The notes: generated by a model not told the origin, from the letters alone. Positions 51,536-61,680 are shown, counted from the first letter of the stretch. The stretch is DNA of 64,000 nucleotides from an uncultured Prevotella sp. (GCA_905233165.1 CAJODL010000002.1:1-64000); one strand, 5' to 3'. Translations and numbers: made by a program.

Positions 51536-52399
51536 TTACATCTTTTGCAACTTTGCGAAGTCGCAGGCGCGGAGTTTTTCTGTTACGTCGGGGACGCTTT
51601 TCTTTTCGAAGGTGCCGTCTTCCCTGAGCCAGATAAGTTTACGATCTATGACCTTCAGGCCTATATCCTCAAGCATCAGGGCATAGAGCGACAGCTGGAT
51701 GGTATAGAGGCTGAGGTCTTGCTCTACAAGGTCGTCAAAGGGTTTTTGGAGGTATTTTCCGAAGCGGAGGTTAAACTCGCTCTCAAGACATTTGTTGGTC
51801 TTGTAGTCGAAGATTACAAAGCCTGCCTTCTCTGGCTTCCCTCCCCCATCGTAATAATATAGCATATCGAAGGTGCCACAGACCTGCTGAGAAAGGTTAC
51901 GGGAAGGGTCAGTATTCTTTCCGCTATACACCCTTGTTTCGTTGAGAACGAGGTGATAAGAAGGTGGCAAGGCATCAAGGAATTTCTCTACCGCCTCTTC
52001 CTTCGGATGTATTGGAGCCAGATAGCTATATTCCTCGCTATACTGGTTGATAACGCTGGGCCTTATCATCTCAGGATGTCCAGCACGCAGGTATGCCAGG
52101 CTCTCGCCAAACTCATGCGTCTTGGTGCCAAGAGTGGTTGCCCGAAAAGAGTTCTGCCGCCATTGTCTTATCCAGTATTCCGGAGTCTCCCCATGACGTT
52201 CTGCATAACGCATCGCCTGAAACGCTTCGTCAAACGGCTCACGGATAAAGCGATGGGCTAACTGCGTAACAGAGGGAAGCTGACAGCCGTTGAGGATATA
52301 GATATGACCTTCCTCATGGAATTCAAGGTCTTTGAACTCCATGAGGATTTTATTTCTTGTCTCAGCAACTATTGCCGGTTCTCCCTTAATTGCAAACAT
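51536..52399 (-). CDS. PD-(D/E)XK family nuclease
   Basis: A 287-residue protein with a RecB-like nuclease core: an N-terminal beta-hairpin (FHEEGHIYILNGCQLPSVTQ), Glu in the GTKTHEFGE helix, Asp in VCGTFDMLYYYD and the D-x-K pair in FVIFDYKTNK, then YTIQLSLYALMLED, which matches motif IV of exonuclease-like members. No helicase domain is present. The role could be repair or phage-derived recombination. The first ATG (52399) is used; a second in-frame ATG 19 residues later would also leave the motif intact. It lies 2 nt after hppA on the same strand, so it is probably cotranscribed with it. Confidence 0.75.
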   Translation of the reverse strand: MFAIKGEPAIVAETRNKILMEFKDLEFHEEGHIYILNGCQLPSVTQLAHRFIREPFDEAFQAMRYAERHGETPEYWIRQWRQNSFRATTLGTKTHEFGESLAYLRAGHPEMIRPSVINQYSEEYSYLAPIHPKEEAVEKFLDALPPSYHLVLNETRVYSGKNTDPSRNLSQQVCGTFDMLYYYDGGGKPEKAGFVIFDYKTNKCLESEFNLRFGKYLQKPFDDLVEQDLSLYTIQLSLYALMLEDIGLKVIDRKLIWLREDGTFEKKSVPDVTEKLRACDFAKLQKM

Positions 52400-52401
52400 T
52401 A

Positions 52402-54594
52402 TTACCCAAATGCGATAGTGAGTCCTGCCATTACGATGCTGACCATTGACATCAGCTTTATCAGGATGTTGAGTGATGGGCCGCTGGTATCTTTGAATGG
52501 GTCACCGACAGTATCACCTACGATGGTAGCTTTGTGAGCAAAGGAACCCTTGCCTCCGAAGTTGCCCTCTTCTACCATCTTCTTCGCATTATCCCAAGCG
52601 CCACCAGCATTTGCCATAAAGACAGCCAATGTGAAGCCACAGGTAAGACCTCCTACAAGAAGTCCCAATACTCCAGCCACACCAAGCACACAACCTACGA
52701 CGATAGGAATAGCGATAGCAAGGAGAGAAGGGAATATCATCTCTGCCTGTGCAGCACGAGTAGAGATTTCTACGCAAGAGCCATAGTCAGGAGTAGCCTT
52801 TCCTTCAAGAATACCCTTTATCTCGCGGAACTGACGGCGCACCTCTTCCACCATCTTCTGTGCAGCACGTCCTACAGCCTCCATAGTAAGACCACAGAAC
52901 AGGAATGCTGCCATACCGCCGATGAAGGCACCAACGAGTACCTTTGGATTCATCAGGGTAACCTGGAAGTAGTTCATGAAGTCAGGAATAGTAGCCTGAG
53001 CAGCACTAATCGCCTCACCCTTGAGGTTTGTGAGCTGCATACCAGTACGCTCCATAGCAATCTTCACCTCTTCTATATAAGATGCCAGCAGAGCCAGAGC
53101 AGTGAGGGCAGCAGAACCGATAGCAAAGCCCTTACCTGTTGCTGCAGTGGTATTTCCGAGAGCATCGAGGGCATCGGTACGATGACGCACATCCTCACCC
53201 AGCTCACTCATCTCGGCATTACCGCCGGCATTGTCAGCGATAGGACCATAAGCATCAGTAGCAAGGGTGATGCCAAGTGTTGACAGCATACCAACAGCAG
53301 CAATGCCGATGCCATAAAGCCCCTTTGACAAAGCAGTAGCAGACATATCTGTATCGAAGCCGTTTGCAAAGAGATAGCTCAACATAATTGCTACACCAAT
53401 AGTGACAACAGGAATGCAGGTAGAAATCATACCTGTTCCGATACCCTTGATGATAACAGTAGCAGAACCAGTAAGACCAGCCTCAGAAATCTTCTGAGTT
53501 GGCTTGTAGCTGTGGGAAGTATAGTATTCTGTTGCCTGTCCGATTACCACACCTGACAACAAACCAGTTATCACTGAGAATGACAGGCCGAGCCAGTTCT
53601 CGATGCCCAGCAGATAGAGGATAGCAAATGTAGCACCAGCAATGAATACTGCTGAGACATTAGTACCTACAGACAGAGAGTGAAGCAGATCCTTCATTGT
53701 TGCGCCCTCTTTTGTGCGAACAAGATAGATGCCGAAGATGCTGAGGAATACGCCAACAGCAGCAATCAGCATAGGAGCGATGACAGCCTTCAGCTGCATC
53801 TCTGGAGCCATAGCGAAGGCTGTAGCACCAAGGGCTGCAGTAGAAAGGATAGAGCCACAATAACTTTCATACAGGTCAGCGCCCATACCAGCGACATCGC
53901 CTACATTATCGCCTACATTATCAGCAATAGTAGCAGGGTTGCGAGGGTCATCCTCCGGAATATCAGCCTCAACCTTTCCTACGATATCAGCGCCAACATC
54001 AGCAGCCTTAGTATATATGCCGCCACCCACACGAGCAAAGAGAGCCTGTGTAGAAGCACCCATTCCGAAGGTAAGCATTGTCGTTGTGATAGTGATAAGT
54101 GCCATCTGGTCGCCATGATAGAAATGACTCAGAACGAGGAACCATATTGCGATATCCAGCAAGCCGAGACCTACGACAGTAAGACCCATTACGGCACCGC
54201 TGCGGAAGGCAATCTTCAAGCCGCCGTCAAGACTCTTGCGGGCAGCATTCGCAGTACGAGCGCTGGCGTAAGTTGCTGTCTTCATGCCAAAGAAACCAGC
54301 GAGGCCAGAGAAGAAGCCACCAGTAAGGAAGGCAAATGGCACCCAAGGATTCTGCACCTCAAGTACATAAGCCATAAATGAGAAGATTACAGCAAGCACT
54401 ACGAAGACAATCGTAACGACTTTGTACTGCTGTTTCAGATAAGCCATAGCGCCACTACGCACATGACCAGCAATTTCACGCATACGAGGCGTGCCTTCAT
54501 CCGCAGACATCATCTGGCGGAAGAAGCACCACGCCATACCCAGTGCCACAATAGATGCTATAGGCACCAACCAAAAAGCTAATGGAGTGTTCAT
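52402..54594 (-). CDS. hppA: Membrane-bound ion-pumping pyrophosphatase
   Basis: Couples PPi hydrolysis to Na+ or H+ export across the inner membrane. The 730-residue protein has about 16 transmembrane helices and the PPi-binding blocks [20 protein letters not shown] and [19 protein letters not shown]. At the position that separates K+-dependent from K+-independent enzymes it has Ala ([18 protein letters not shown]), so it should be K+-dependent; many such Bacteroidetes enzymes pump Na+. It could recover energy from PPi made by PPDK and biosynthesis. It is downstream of rnhB on the minus strand. Confidence 0.95.
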   Translation of the reverse strand: MNTPLAFWLVPIASIVALGMAWCFFRQMMSADEGTPRMREIAGHVRSGAMAYLKQQYKVVTIVFVVLAVIFSFMAYVLEVQNPWVPFAFLTGGFFSGLAGFFGMKTATYASARTANAARKSLDGGLKIAFRSGAVMGLTVVGLGLLDIAIWFLVLSHFYHGDQMALITITTTMLTFGMGASTQALFARVGGGIYTKAADVGADIVGKVEADIPEDDPRNPATIADNVGDNVGDVAGMGADLYESYCGSILSTAALGATAFAMAPEMQLKAVIAPMLIAAVGVFLSIFGIYLVRTKEGATMKDLLHSLSVGTNVSAVFIAGATFAILYLLGIENWLGLSFSVITGLLSGVVIGQATEYYTSHSYKPTQKISEAGLTGSATVIIKGIGTGMISTCIPVVTIGVAIMLSYLFANGFDTDMSATALSKGLYGIGIAAVGMLSTLGITLATDAYGPIADNAGGNAEMSELGEDVRHRTDALDALGNTTAATGKGFAIGSAALTALALLASYIEEVKIAMERTGMQLTNLKGEAISAAQATIPDFMNYFQVTLMNPKVLVGAFIGGMAAFLFCGLTMEAVGRAAQKMVEEVRRQFREIKGILEGKATPDYGSCVEISTRAAQAEMIFPSLLAIAIPIVVGCVLGVAGVLGLLVGGLTCGFTLAVFMANAGGAWDNAKKMVEEGNFGGKGSFAHKATIVGDTVGDPFKDTSGPSLNILIKLMSMVSIVMAGLTIAFG

Positions 54595-54678
54595 GTTAAT
54601 TTATTGATAATTGAAAATTAAAAATTAATGATTATTTCCTATGAGTCCTATTGGTCTAATTGGACCTATGGGGAGACT

Positions 54679-55269
54679 TTAAAACCTAAATGTCATTCTG
54701 TGATAAGGTGTCGGGCCGTATTTCTTTATTGCCTCCCTATGTTTCTCTGTCGGATAGCCTTTGTTCTGCAGCCAGTCATACTGCGGATATTCCTCCGCCA
54801 ACTGTGCCATATAGTCATCACGATATGTCTTTGCCAATATGCTGGCCGCTGCTATCGACAGATATTTCCCATCGCCCTTCACAATAGTGGCATGAGGCAT
54901 TGCCATTATCCCTCCATCAGGATAGTATGGGTCGAACTTGTTGCCATCTATTATCAGGAACTCTGGTCGAACCTTTAACTGATCTAAGGCTCTATGCATA
55001 GCACGATACGAGGCATGCAAGATGTTTATCTCGTCTATCTCCTGTGCTGTACACACTCCCACTGCCCACGCTATAGCATCACGCTCTATCTCTGTACGCA
55101 GTTGGTAGCGAGTCTTTTCGCTCAGCTGTTTCGAATCATTAAGAATATCGTTGTGATAGTCAGGCGGCAATATCACGGCAGCAGCATATACACTGCCAGC
55201 CAAGCATCCTCGCCCAGCCTCATCGCAGCCGGCTTCTACGACTCCTTTTTTATAATAAGGTAACAGCAT
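54679..55269 (-). CDS. rnhB: Ribonuclease HII
   Basis: Removes single ribonucleotides and RNA primers from DNA. The 196-residue protein has the catalytic [20 protein letters not shown] block, [25 protein letters not shown] and the helix [16 protein letters not shown]. Length is normal. It precedes hppA by 84 nt, a gap filled with short repeats (TAATTGAAAATTAAAAATTA and a TATTGGTC type). Confidence 0.95.
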   Translation of the reverse strand: MLLPYYKKGVVEAGCDEAGRGCLAGSVYAAAVILPPDYHNDILNDSKQLSEKTRYQLRTEIERDAIAWAVGVCTAQEIDEINILHASYRAMHRALDQLKVRPEFLIIDGNKFDPYYPDGGIMAMPHATIVKGDGKYLSIAAASILAKTYRDDYMAQLAEEYPQYDWLQNKGYPTEKHREAIKKYGPTPYHRMTFRF

Positions 55270-55298
55270 CGTTTTGCATGTTTAAGCGTATCAAGGCA

Positions 55299-55306
55299 CA
55301 AAGATA
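55299..55306 (-). promoter_or_regulatory. rnhB promoter, -7 element
   Basis: TATCTTTG on the minus strand, about 30 nt before the ATG; a TTG lies 18 bp further upstream. Confidence 0.6.
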
Positions 55307-55383
55307 CGAAAAAATTTGATTACACAAGAAGAAATAATAAATTTATTTACGTAAAAAAATATTTTACCCCTAAGGAAAAGTTA

Positions 55384-55540
55384 TGTTCAAGGGGCTGAAA
55401 CACCTGTCCAAGGGCTGTAAACTACTGTACAAGGGCCTAAAACATATGTTCAAGGGCCTTGAACATAAAATTCCCCTGGGGAGAAATTATTTTCCATCGG
55501 GGAGAAAGGGAAAATCCCCCCATCAGAAAATAAAAAAAGT
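55384..55540 (+). repeat. 21-bp period array (TGTnCAAGGG units, then GGGGAGAAA units)
   Basis: TGTTCAAGGG-type units start at 55384, 55405, 55426 and 55447, an exact 21-bp period. The last is a perfect 19-bp palindrome (TGTTCAAGGGCCTTGAACA, 55447-55465). Next come GGGGAGAAA units at 55478 and 55499, again 21 bp apart, and a degenerate third. The first part can be read as a 7-residue peptide repeat, but no promoter or family supports translation. The array ends about 45 nt before the promoter of the small lipoprotein gene. Confidence 0.75.
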
Positions 55541-55583
55541 CCCTCCGCAAAAATGTTTTTTCTACCTTTTTTTGATATTTATT

Positions 55584-55613
55584 TTGCAGTTTCAGATATT
55601 TTTTGTACTTTTG
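55584..55613 (+). promoter_or_regulatory. Promoter of the small lipoprotein gene
   Basis: TTG (55584-55586), 19 bp, TACTTTTG (55606-55613), 25 nt before the ATG. Confidence 0.7.
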
Positions 55614-55638
55614 CGCCCGTTTTTAGTACGGATAACAA

Positions 55639-55953
55639 ATGAAAAGATTGTATATAATAATAGGAAAGCACTTAGCATTGGCAGTTGTTGCGCTGGTTCT
55701 TACGGCATGTTCAGCATCTGCGGACGATTACATAGAGATTTACGAGGACGGCACAGACAAAGCGGGAGAAGCCTTGACCAAGAAGAAGTTGGCCATGATT
55801 ACTTTTGATGTGCAAGATGATGTAAAAGACTTACAAAACAGAATAGGAGCAAACAAGAGCAAGTTCTCTGAAGAAGAGTACAGAAAGATTTTTGATGCCC
55901 AGAACAAATTCTATGATGCAGTTGAGAAACGCGACAAGGAATTATCCAGATAA
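55639..55953 (+). CDS. Small putative lipoprotein (104 aa)
   Basis: A lipoprotein signal (MKRLYIIIGKHLALAVVALV then LTAC at the lipobox) is followed by about 80 residues that are helical and charged (ITFDVQDDVKDLQNRIG, KFSEEEYRKIFDAQNKFYD). The family is not recognised. It has its own promoter, preceded by the 21-bp array, and is 117 nt before the exopolysaccharide-type operon, which has a separate promoter. It may be associated with that operon, but nothing in the sequence proves it. Confidence 0.65.
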   Translation: MKRLYIIIGKHLALAVVALVLTACSASADDYIEIYEDGTDKAGEALTKKKLAMITFDVQDDVKDLQNRIGANKSKFSEEEYRKIFDAQNKFYDAVEKRDKELSR

Positions 55954-56007
55954 AATCCAATTTGTTTTGCTCTTTTAACAAAAAAGACAAAAAGAATTGA
56001 AAAAAAT

Positions 56008-56038
56008 TTGGATAATACGGAAAAAAGTTATACTTTTG
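56008..56038 (+). promoter_or_regulatory. Promoter of the exopolysaccharide-type operon
   Basis: TTG (56008-56010), 20 bp, TACTTTTG (56031-56038), 32 nt before the ATG at 56071. Confidence 0.75.
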
Positions 56039-56070
56039 TACTCGCTACTGTACGAAATAACTAGAATCTA

Positions 56071-57354
56071 ATGTACACAACTTCTTGGATTACATACCTA
56101 TTTAATTTGTTAATGGCATATGGTACTTATTATGTAACATATTTCATTAACATGTTTCAAGGTTACCCAATAGAAGTAAGAATCGCAGCTATCAACACTA
56201 CAGCATCCTTTTTAGGCATAATCGCAATAAGGCTGATGCTCCTTAGAAAAAGGAACGACAGAAGGTTAAACAAAAAGATCAGAGAAAAAATAAAAAGACG
56301 TTTTGGAAAGGGGCTTGACTATATAATTTCAGAAGAGGCCAATCCTAACATGAGCCGTCGTGAGGTGATGCATGCTATGGGCATTGAGAAAGACATTGCC
56401 GAAAAGAAGGCTATACTGAAAACGAAGCGTGAGAAATGGATTTTCTGCCGTTTAGTATATCACGCATGTACATCGTGCAGCGTACAAAAAGGACGTTGGA
56501 ACAATCTGCAGATGATGCTCACGCTATTCAAAGTGCAGGAATATCTGGAGAGTGAAGTAAGCATGGGTAGCAGACGACACAGGGTAAAATGCCTAAGCAT
56601 GCTACGAACTTTCAAATTATACATCAGTCCTTGGGTTCTCAACAAACTGCTTGAGTCTCACAACCTGCGCGAGCGCCGTTTGGCAATGTATGCAATGGTG
56701 ATGTCAAGTACCGATAACGATTTGGACTACTATGAAACAGACTTCTTCGACAAGAATTGTTGCATTTATGACGAGATCGAACTCGGTTATGCATTGCATC
56801 GCCGTAAAAGAAACGGTTTAAGACTTCCGAACCTTGCTACATGGGCTTTGAGGCAAGAGCACCCTGAGACGAAGTGCATCTTCGTCAGATTGATGCGGCG
56901 TTTCGACCAAAAGGAATATTGTGGCCAGCTCATTGAGCTATACAAGGAGAGCAAGCACAAGAAACTGATTGAAGAAATTTCAAGAACATGGGGATATCTG
57001 CACTATCTGGATGGTGAACAACTGATGTCAGATGCCCTGCTGATGCAACCTGACGACACAAAGGTTGCCATCATGCACGCCCTGACACGTCTTGCCACTG
57101 GCAAGAGTTTGGAATTATTAGCTGGAAGCTTCTACACCCACACAAACCCTCATGTAAGGTTTGAGGCACTGCGTTGCCTATACAACTATGGAGAAGAAGG
57201 GAAAAAGAGGTTCTTCGAAATAGAGCAACAGGCATCCGAAATTGACAAAAAATATTTTGCATTCTTCCACAACCCTATCACATTGGAAAAGATACGCTTA
57301 GACAAAGAGCAGGCATATCACCCATCTGTGGAAATGGTATATAACTGGAGTTAA
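56071..57354 (+). CDS. Membrane-anchored helical-repeat (HEAT-like) protein
   Basis: A 427-residue protein with one or two N-terminal membrane segments (about residues 8-27 and 38-58, IAAINTTASFLGIIAIRLMLL), a basic linker (KRNDRRLNKKIREKIKRRFG) and a cytoplasmic all-helical region. The later helices look like HEAT repeats (for example DDTKVAIMHALTRLATGKSL and NPHVRFEALRCLYNYGEEGK). No enzyme motif is seen. As first gene of an operon with a processive glycosyltransferase it could be a regulatory or assembly subunit of the synthase; that is inference. Confidence 0.65.
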   Translation: MYTTSWITYLFNLLMAYGTYYVTYFINMFQGYPIEVRIAAINTTASFLGIIAIRLMLLRKRNDRRLNKKIREKIKRRFGKGLDYIISEEANPNMSRREVMHAMGIEKDIAEKKAILKTKREKWIFCRLVYHACTSCSVQKGRWNNLQMMLTLFKVQEYLESEVSMGSRRHRVKCLSMLRTFKLYISPWVLNKLLESHNLRERRLAMYAMVMSSTDNDLDYYETDFFDKNCCIYDEIELGYALHRRKRNGLRLPNLATWALRQEHPETKCIFVRLMRRFDQKEYCGQLIELYKESKHKKLIEEISRTWGYLHYLDGEQLMSDALLMQPDDTKVAIMHALTRLATGKSLELLAGSFYTHTNPHVRFEALRCLYNYGEEGKKRFFEIEQQASEIDKKYFAFFHNPITLEKIRLDKEQAYHPSVEMVYNWS

Positions 57355-57413
57355 GGGAATTAAGAATTTTGAATTAAGAATTAAGAATTAAGAGTTGAGG
57401 ACATAACGCCATT

Positions 57414-58901
57414 ATGTGGTTAACCATATATTACATATTCTGTTACCTGATATTCGGCTATTCGCTTTTGATTATGCTGAGTTATCTGTTTCTGGCATTC
57501 CAGAGCTATAGGACGCAGCACGCGTTACGCGTTGATATGCCAAGCGATGAATCTATCAAATTTCTTTTGGAAGGTTCGCCGTTGACTCCTGGCGTGTCCA
57601 TTATAGCGCCAGCCTTCAACGAGGAGGTAACCATCATCGATAACGTCTATTCGTTGATGAACATAGACTACCCCAACTACGAAATCATCATCGTCAACGA
57701 CGCAAGTACCGACAGGACAATGGAACTGCTCATCAATGAATTCTCACTTACAGAGATACCATACGATGTTGCGATGAAGGTACCATCGAAGCCTATCAAA
57801 CGAGTGCTGAAATCTACAAAAGACGAGTTCAGCAAGTTGGTGGTAGTTGACAAGGAACATGGTGGACGTAAGAGTGATGGTTCTAATGCCGGCATCAATG
57901 TATGTACGAACAAATATTTTGTATGTACCGATGTGGATTGTATCATAGAGCCTATGGCACTCTATCGTATGATATGGCTTGTCGTAAACAGCCACGAGCC
58001 CATGATAGGTGTCAGTGCCACGATGCTTATGAGTAATGCCTGCATTGTGGAAAACGGTCGTGTGGTAGAGGCTCATGTACCGACCCGAATATTCCCGATG
58101 TTCCAGCAGCTGGAGTATATGCGTTCGTTCCTTATCGGTAAGTTAGGATGGGCGACAATGAATGCGCTGCCAAACATCTCGGGCGGTTTCGGTATGTTTG
58201 ATACTGACGTCGTAGTAAAGTCTGGCGGATACGACCAGACGAGTATGGCGGAGGATATGGACATGCTGCTGCGAATGGTGACATACATGAAGAACAATGG
58301 TAAGCCTTTCCGCTTGGCACAAGTGCCACAGGTATGCTGCTGGACAGAAGGCCCTTCAACACTTAAGGCGCTATACAGACAGAGAACACGCTGGGCACGT
58401 GGACTATGCGAGATTATAACCAACCATAGACAGGTGTTCTTCAATCCGCACTATGGCCCTATCGGAGCAATAACCTTGCCATACGTCTTCATCTTCGAAT
58501 TTATTGCTCCTACATTGGAACTGTTCGGACAGATCTTTATGATATGGCTGCTCTTCGCAGGAGGTATCAACTGGGGAACAGCATTTATCATTTTCGGTAT
58601 GATATACGTATTCTGTATATTCATGTCCTTCATGCTGACATATTTCGACTACAAGATAAAAGCCATAAAATGGCACAAAGTATGGAAAAGCCATACGAAA
58701 CTGATAATAGCATCAATGTTGGAACCTTTCATATACCACCCTCTTATCACCATATTCTCAAACATCGGATATTGGAGGTTCCTCATGAATACAACGGCCG
58801 TATGGAAGCCTATACAGCGAACAGGCGTGAAGAAGAGAGAGGCTTCGCCCGACAAGGCAAAAGTAAAAAGTGAAGAATCAAACGTGAAAAGTGAAAAGTG
58901 A
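57414..58901 (+). CDS. Processive GT2 glycosyltransferase (BcsA/PgaC-like)
   Basis: A 495-residue inner-membrane synthase. An N-terminal membrane helix (about 5-30) precedes the GT-A domain with IIAPAFNEEVTI, IVNDASTDRT, the DxD-type CTDVDCI, MAEDMDML (TED-like catalytic region) and the product-binding Q-R-RW motif as YRQRTRWARGL. C-terminal membrane helices follow (about 350-430, VFIFEFIAPTLELFGQIFMI and AFIIFGMIYVFCIFMSFML). There is no PilZ domain. This layout is that of cellulose, hyaluronan and poly-GlcNAc synthases; the sugar is unknown. The last residues (KVKSEESNVKSEK) are encoded by an AAGTGAAAA-type repeat and look like an accidental tail. Confidence 0.88.
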   Translation: MWLTIYYIFCYLIFGYSLLIMLSYLFLAFQSYRTQHALRVDMPSDESIKFLLEGSPLTPGVSIIAPAFNEEVTIIDNVYSLMNIDYPNYEIIIVNDASTDRTMELLINEFSLTEIPYDVAMKVPSKPIKRVLKSTKDEFSKLVVVDKEHGGRKSDGSNAGINVCTNKYFVCTDVDCIIEPMALYRMIWLVVNSHEPMIGVSATMLMSNACIVENGRVVEAHVPTRIFPMFQQLEYMRSFLIGKLGWATMNALPNISGGFGMFDTDVVVKSGGYDQTSMAEDMDMLLRMVTYMKNNGKPFRLAQVPQVCCWTEGPSTLKALYRQRTRWARGLCEIITNHRQVFFNPHYGPIGAITLPYVFIFEFIAPTLELFGQIFMIWLLFAGGINWGTAFIIFGMIYVFCIFMSFMLTYFDYKIKAIKWHKVWKSHTKLIIASMLEPFIYHPLITIFSNIGYWRFLMNTTAVWKPIQRTGVKKREASPDKAKVKSEESNVKSEK

Positions 58902-58907
58902 AATATT

Positions 58908-61658
58908 ATGCGTAATGCGATAATTATAATAAGTTTTCTATTGATGCCATTAGCGTTATTTGCTGACGGTTATACTCCACGTTACTATATATCAAGGGCA
59001 GAATCCTATATTCAGTCGAGAGCATGGAACGAAGCGAAACGTGTCATTGACGAAGGTTTGAAAGTATATCCGGAAGATCCAGACCTGCGTTACTATAATG
59101 GTAGATACTATTATCAGGCACGACATCTTAATGAAGCCCGATACAACTTGGTAAAAGCCATCCAGGTTGAAGACCAGCATTTCAGAGCCAAGCGTGTTCT
59201 GGTAGATGTAGAAGATGATGCCAAGCACTATTCCAGTGCTATATGCTATATCAATGAACTGTTGGAATTCCAACCATACGACATTGACTTATGGAGACGC
59301 AAGATTGCTCTATACCGTAAGATGAATAATAACACAGAGGCCGATGCTGCATTGGAGCGCCTGTCACGTATATACCCCAACGACACCATAGTAGCGAAAG
59401 ATATCAGAAACCGTCGCCGCGAAAATCTACGCAACATAACTCATACCAGTAATCTTACTGAATCTGCTGCTACAATAGAGCAATGGTTAGATAAAGACCC
59501 CAACAATCTGGAATACTACCTCGACCTCATTGGTGTATATCAGAAAATGGGTGAATTTGAGAAGTCCATTGGTGTTGCCAATCGAGGTCTGCAACAATTC
59601 CCAGGCAACAAAATTCTCGTCAACAAGATGGTAGGAATCTTAACTGATTTAGGACTTTACTCTCAAGCGTTTGACATTGCCAAGCGTTACGACCCACACG
59701 GCACAGCATACAAGAATCTGTTACATGAAGTGGCAGCACAAGCGCGAATGCACGACAGCTATGACATTCACGGCAGGCTGTATGCAGAGACGCACGACCG
59801 CGATGCGCTGACATACCTCATCAACACATCTTTGACACGCGGTTATTATGACGATGCCCGAATGTATCTCAATGAGGGCATGAAGATAGAAGGACGCTCA
59901 GCCAAACTGCTGATGAAACAATACGCTCTTGAGAAACGCATGGGCAATGAACGCGAGATGCATAAGCTACTTCTTGAGCTATATGCCATGAATCCTAAGG
60001 ACGAAGAGCTGCAAGCGGAATATTCCGATATGATACTTAAGCTTGCCATCAATGAGATGGCTGGCGAACAATGGGCTGATGCAGCAGAACACCTGAAGAG
60101 GGTTCTCGAAATAATGCCAATCACTAATGAGTCATGGCCTGCTGCCGTATCACGCCGCATTACGTGTCTCGGACACATGGGGCAATATGAAGAAGCCCGT
60201 CTACAATATAAGGAAGCTGCAATAAAGAGTCCGGAAAACAGCAAGCGCTTTGCATCAGCGTATGAGGACATCGTAGCAAACAGGTTACACTTTCTCATCG
60301 AAGAGGAGAACTACGACGAAGCACTTCAGGAGGCTCAGCAGCTATTGGAAGTGTTGCCAAAAAGTGAGCCCGCTCTACGTTGTTGCATCAATATGAGTCA
60401 GACACTAAAGAAAGATGACCTTTTCAAGAAATACGCTCGTCAGGGTTACGAATCGTTCCCTAATGAGCCATACTTTATAGTAAAACAGGCAATATCATTG
60501 CAAATGCAGGGACGTAGCACTGAGGCATTAGCCCTGTTGAAGAAACCTATTGAGAAAGATCGCGCCATGCTCGATGCAGCATTCACTGGCATTAGTGCCG
60601 AATGGGCACAACAGCTCCTCAAAGTCCGCATGCCGGACATAGCATTAGGTGTCATCGATAGTGCCCTCGTATATGATGCCAAGAATCGTGAACTGCTATA
60701 TCTGAAAGGTTTGGCATACGAGCAAATGAAAGTGTACGATAAGGCATACGAATACCAAAGGAATTATTATGTGCCTAATAATGCTGAGCAAAAGGAATAC
60801 TATCAGCATCTACGATACCTCTATTTCCGAGGAAAAAAGAATCGTGTTGACGCTTCCTACACCTATGCTGCCTTTGATTCTCGTCATGACGGTCCTGCCA
60901 TCAGCAGTCACCTCTATTCCGTAGCCACTATAGCCTACAGTCGTATTGACAGCATCAACACCTATACCGGGCAAGTCAGCTACAAGGGTATTGATGGATA
61001 CCACAACGATGACGACAATAGCTCTGGCGGTGTTGGTCTGGAACTCATGGCGCAATGGGAACGTACTTTTAATCATAGATGGAGCGGTTTGGTAAATGCC
61101 TCCTACTCTACCCGTTTCTTCAACAAGATAGGTGCCAACGTCATGGCAGCATATCACATGGATCGTGGTTGGACTCCATCACTGAGGCTGGGATATCGAC
61201 GCACACCTGAGACATATCTATACCTTGATGGCGGTACATCAAAAAATGACAAGTATAACCTATTTATAGTGACTCCTGCTATTGAGAAGTCTTGGGAAGG
61301 CATTAAAGCATCCTGCAATGTAGATGTCACACTCATGGAGGGTTCCATCTATTATAATGTCGGACTGAAAGGTAAACTCTTCATCAACGATGACAACATA
61401 TCATCCGTGTCCCTGCTGACAGGCATTGGTTCTTTCCCAGAACTGACATTCTTCGAGCAGACAGCATTGCGTAATGTGTCACACACGAATGCAATGGTAG
61501 GTTTCGATGCTCAATATCTGGTTACTCGCAACCTATATTTAGGACTGGCAGGCAGTTGGAACACTTGCTTCAACCCTTATCGCGACAACTATGGTGAATT
61601 ACATGATTCATATCGTAACATATATAGCATAACAGCGCAACTACATGTAGCATTCTAA
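58908..61658 (+). CDS. TPR protein with C-terminal outer-membrane beta-barrel (YaiO-like)
   Basis: A 916-residue exported protein. Signal peptide at about 1-19 (MRNAIIIISFLLMPLALFA). Residues about 25-640 are tetratricopeptide-type helical pairs (AKRVIDEGLKVYPEDPDLRY; VIDSALVYDAKNRELLYLKG). From about 650 it changes to an aromatic-rich beta-barrel with alternating strands (VDASYTYAAFDSRHDG, GLAGSWNTCFNPY) ending ITAQLHVAF. TPR plus barrel is the layout of export porins such as PgaA and BcsC; YaiO-type barrels are the closest recognised kind. It starts 6 nt after the synthase gene and would give the polymer its outer-membrane exit. Confidence 0.83.
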   Translation: MRNAIIIISFLLMPLALFADGYTPRYYISRAESYIQSRAWNEAKRVIDEGLKVYPEDPDLRYYNGRYYYQARHLNEARYNLVKAIQVEDQHFRAKRVLVDVEDDAKHYSSAICYINELLEFQPYDIDLWRRKIALYRKMNNNTEADAALERLSRIYPNDTIVAKDIRNRRRENLRNITHTSNLTESAATIEQWLDKDPNNLEYYLDLIGVYQKMGEFEKSIGVANRGLQQFPGNKILVNKMVGILTDLGLYSQAFDIAKRYDPHGTAYKNLLHEVAAQARMHDSYDIHGRLYAETHDRDALTYLINTSLTRGYYDDARMYLNEGMKIEGRSAKLLMKQYALEKRMGNEREMHKLLLELYAMNPKDEELQAEYSDMILKLAINEMAGEQWADAAEHLKRVLEIMPITNESWPAAVSRRITCLGHMGQYEEARLQYKEAAIKSPENSKRFASAYEDIVANRLHFLIEEENYDEALQEAQQLLEVLPKSEPALRCCINMSQTLKKDDLFKKYARQGYESFPNEPYFIVKQAISLQMQGRSTEALALLKKPIEKDRAMLDAAFTGISAEWAQQLLKVRMPDIALGVIDSALVYDAKNRELLYLKGLAYEQMKVYDKAYEYQRNYYVPNNAEQKEYYQHLRYLYFRGKKNRVDASYTYAAFDSRHDGPAISSHLYSVATIAYSRIDSINTYTGQVSYKGIDGYHNDDDNSSGGVGLELMAQWERTFNHRWSGLVNASYSTRFFNKIGANVMAAYHMDRGWTPSLRLGYRRTPETYLYLDGGTSKNDKYNLFIVTPAIEKSWEGIKASCNVDVTLMEGSIYYNVGLKGKLFINDDNISSVSLLTGIGSFPELTFFEQTALRNVSHTNAMVGFDAQYLVTRNLYLGLAGSWNTCFNPYRDNYGELHDSYRNIYSITAQLHVAF

Positions 61659-61680
61659 ATAACTAAATTAATTAAAATCT

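Noticed and set aside
55383..55808. 141-codon ORF starting with a KGLKHMF-type peptide repeat
   Set aside because: It crosses the promoter of the lipoprotein gene and continues in the wrong frame through that gene. The first 21-bp units are better explained as a DNA array, though a short peptide is not excluded.
57355..57413. Promoter or terminator between the HEAT-like and GT2 genes
   Set aside because: The spacer is made of GAATTAAGA-type repeats; no TAnnTTTG element or hairpin is present.
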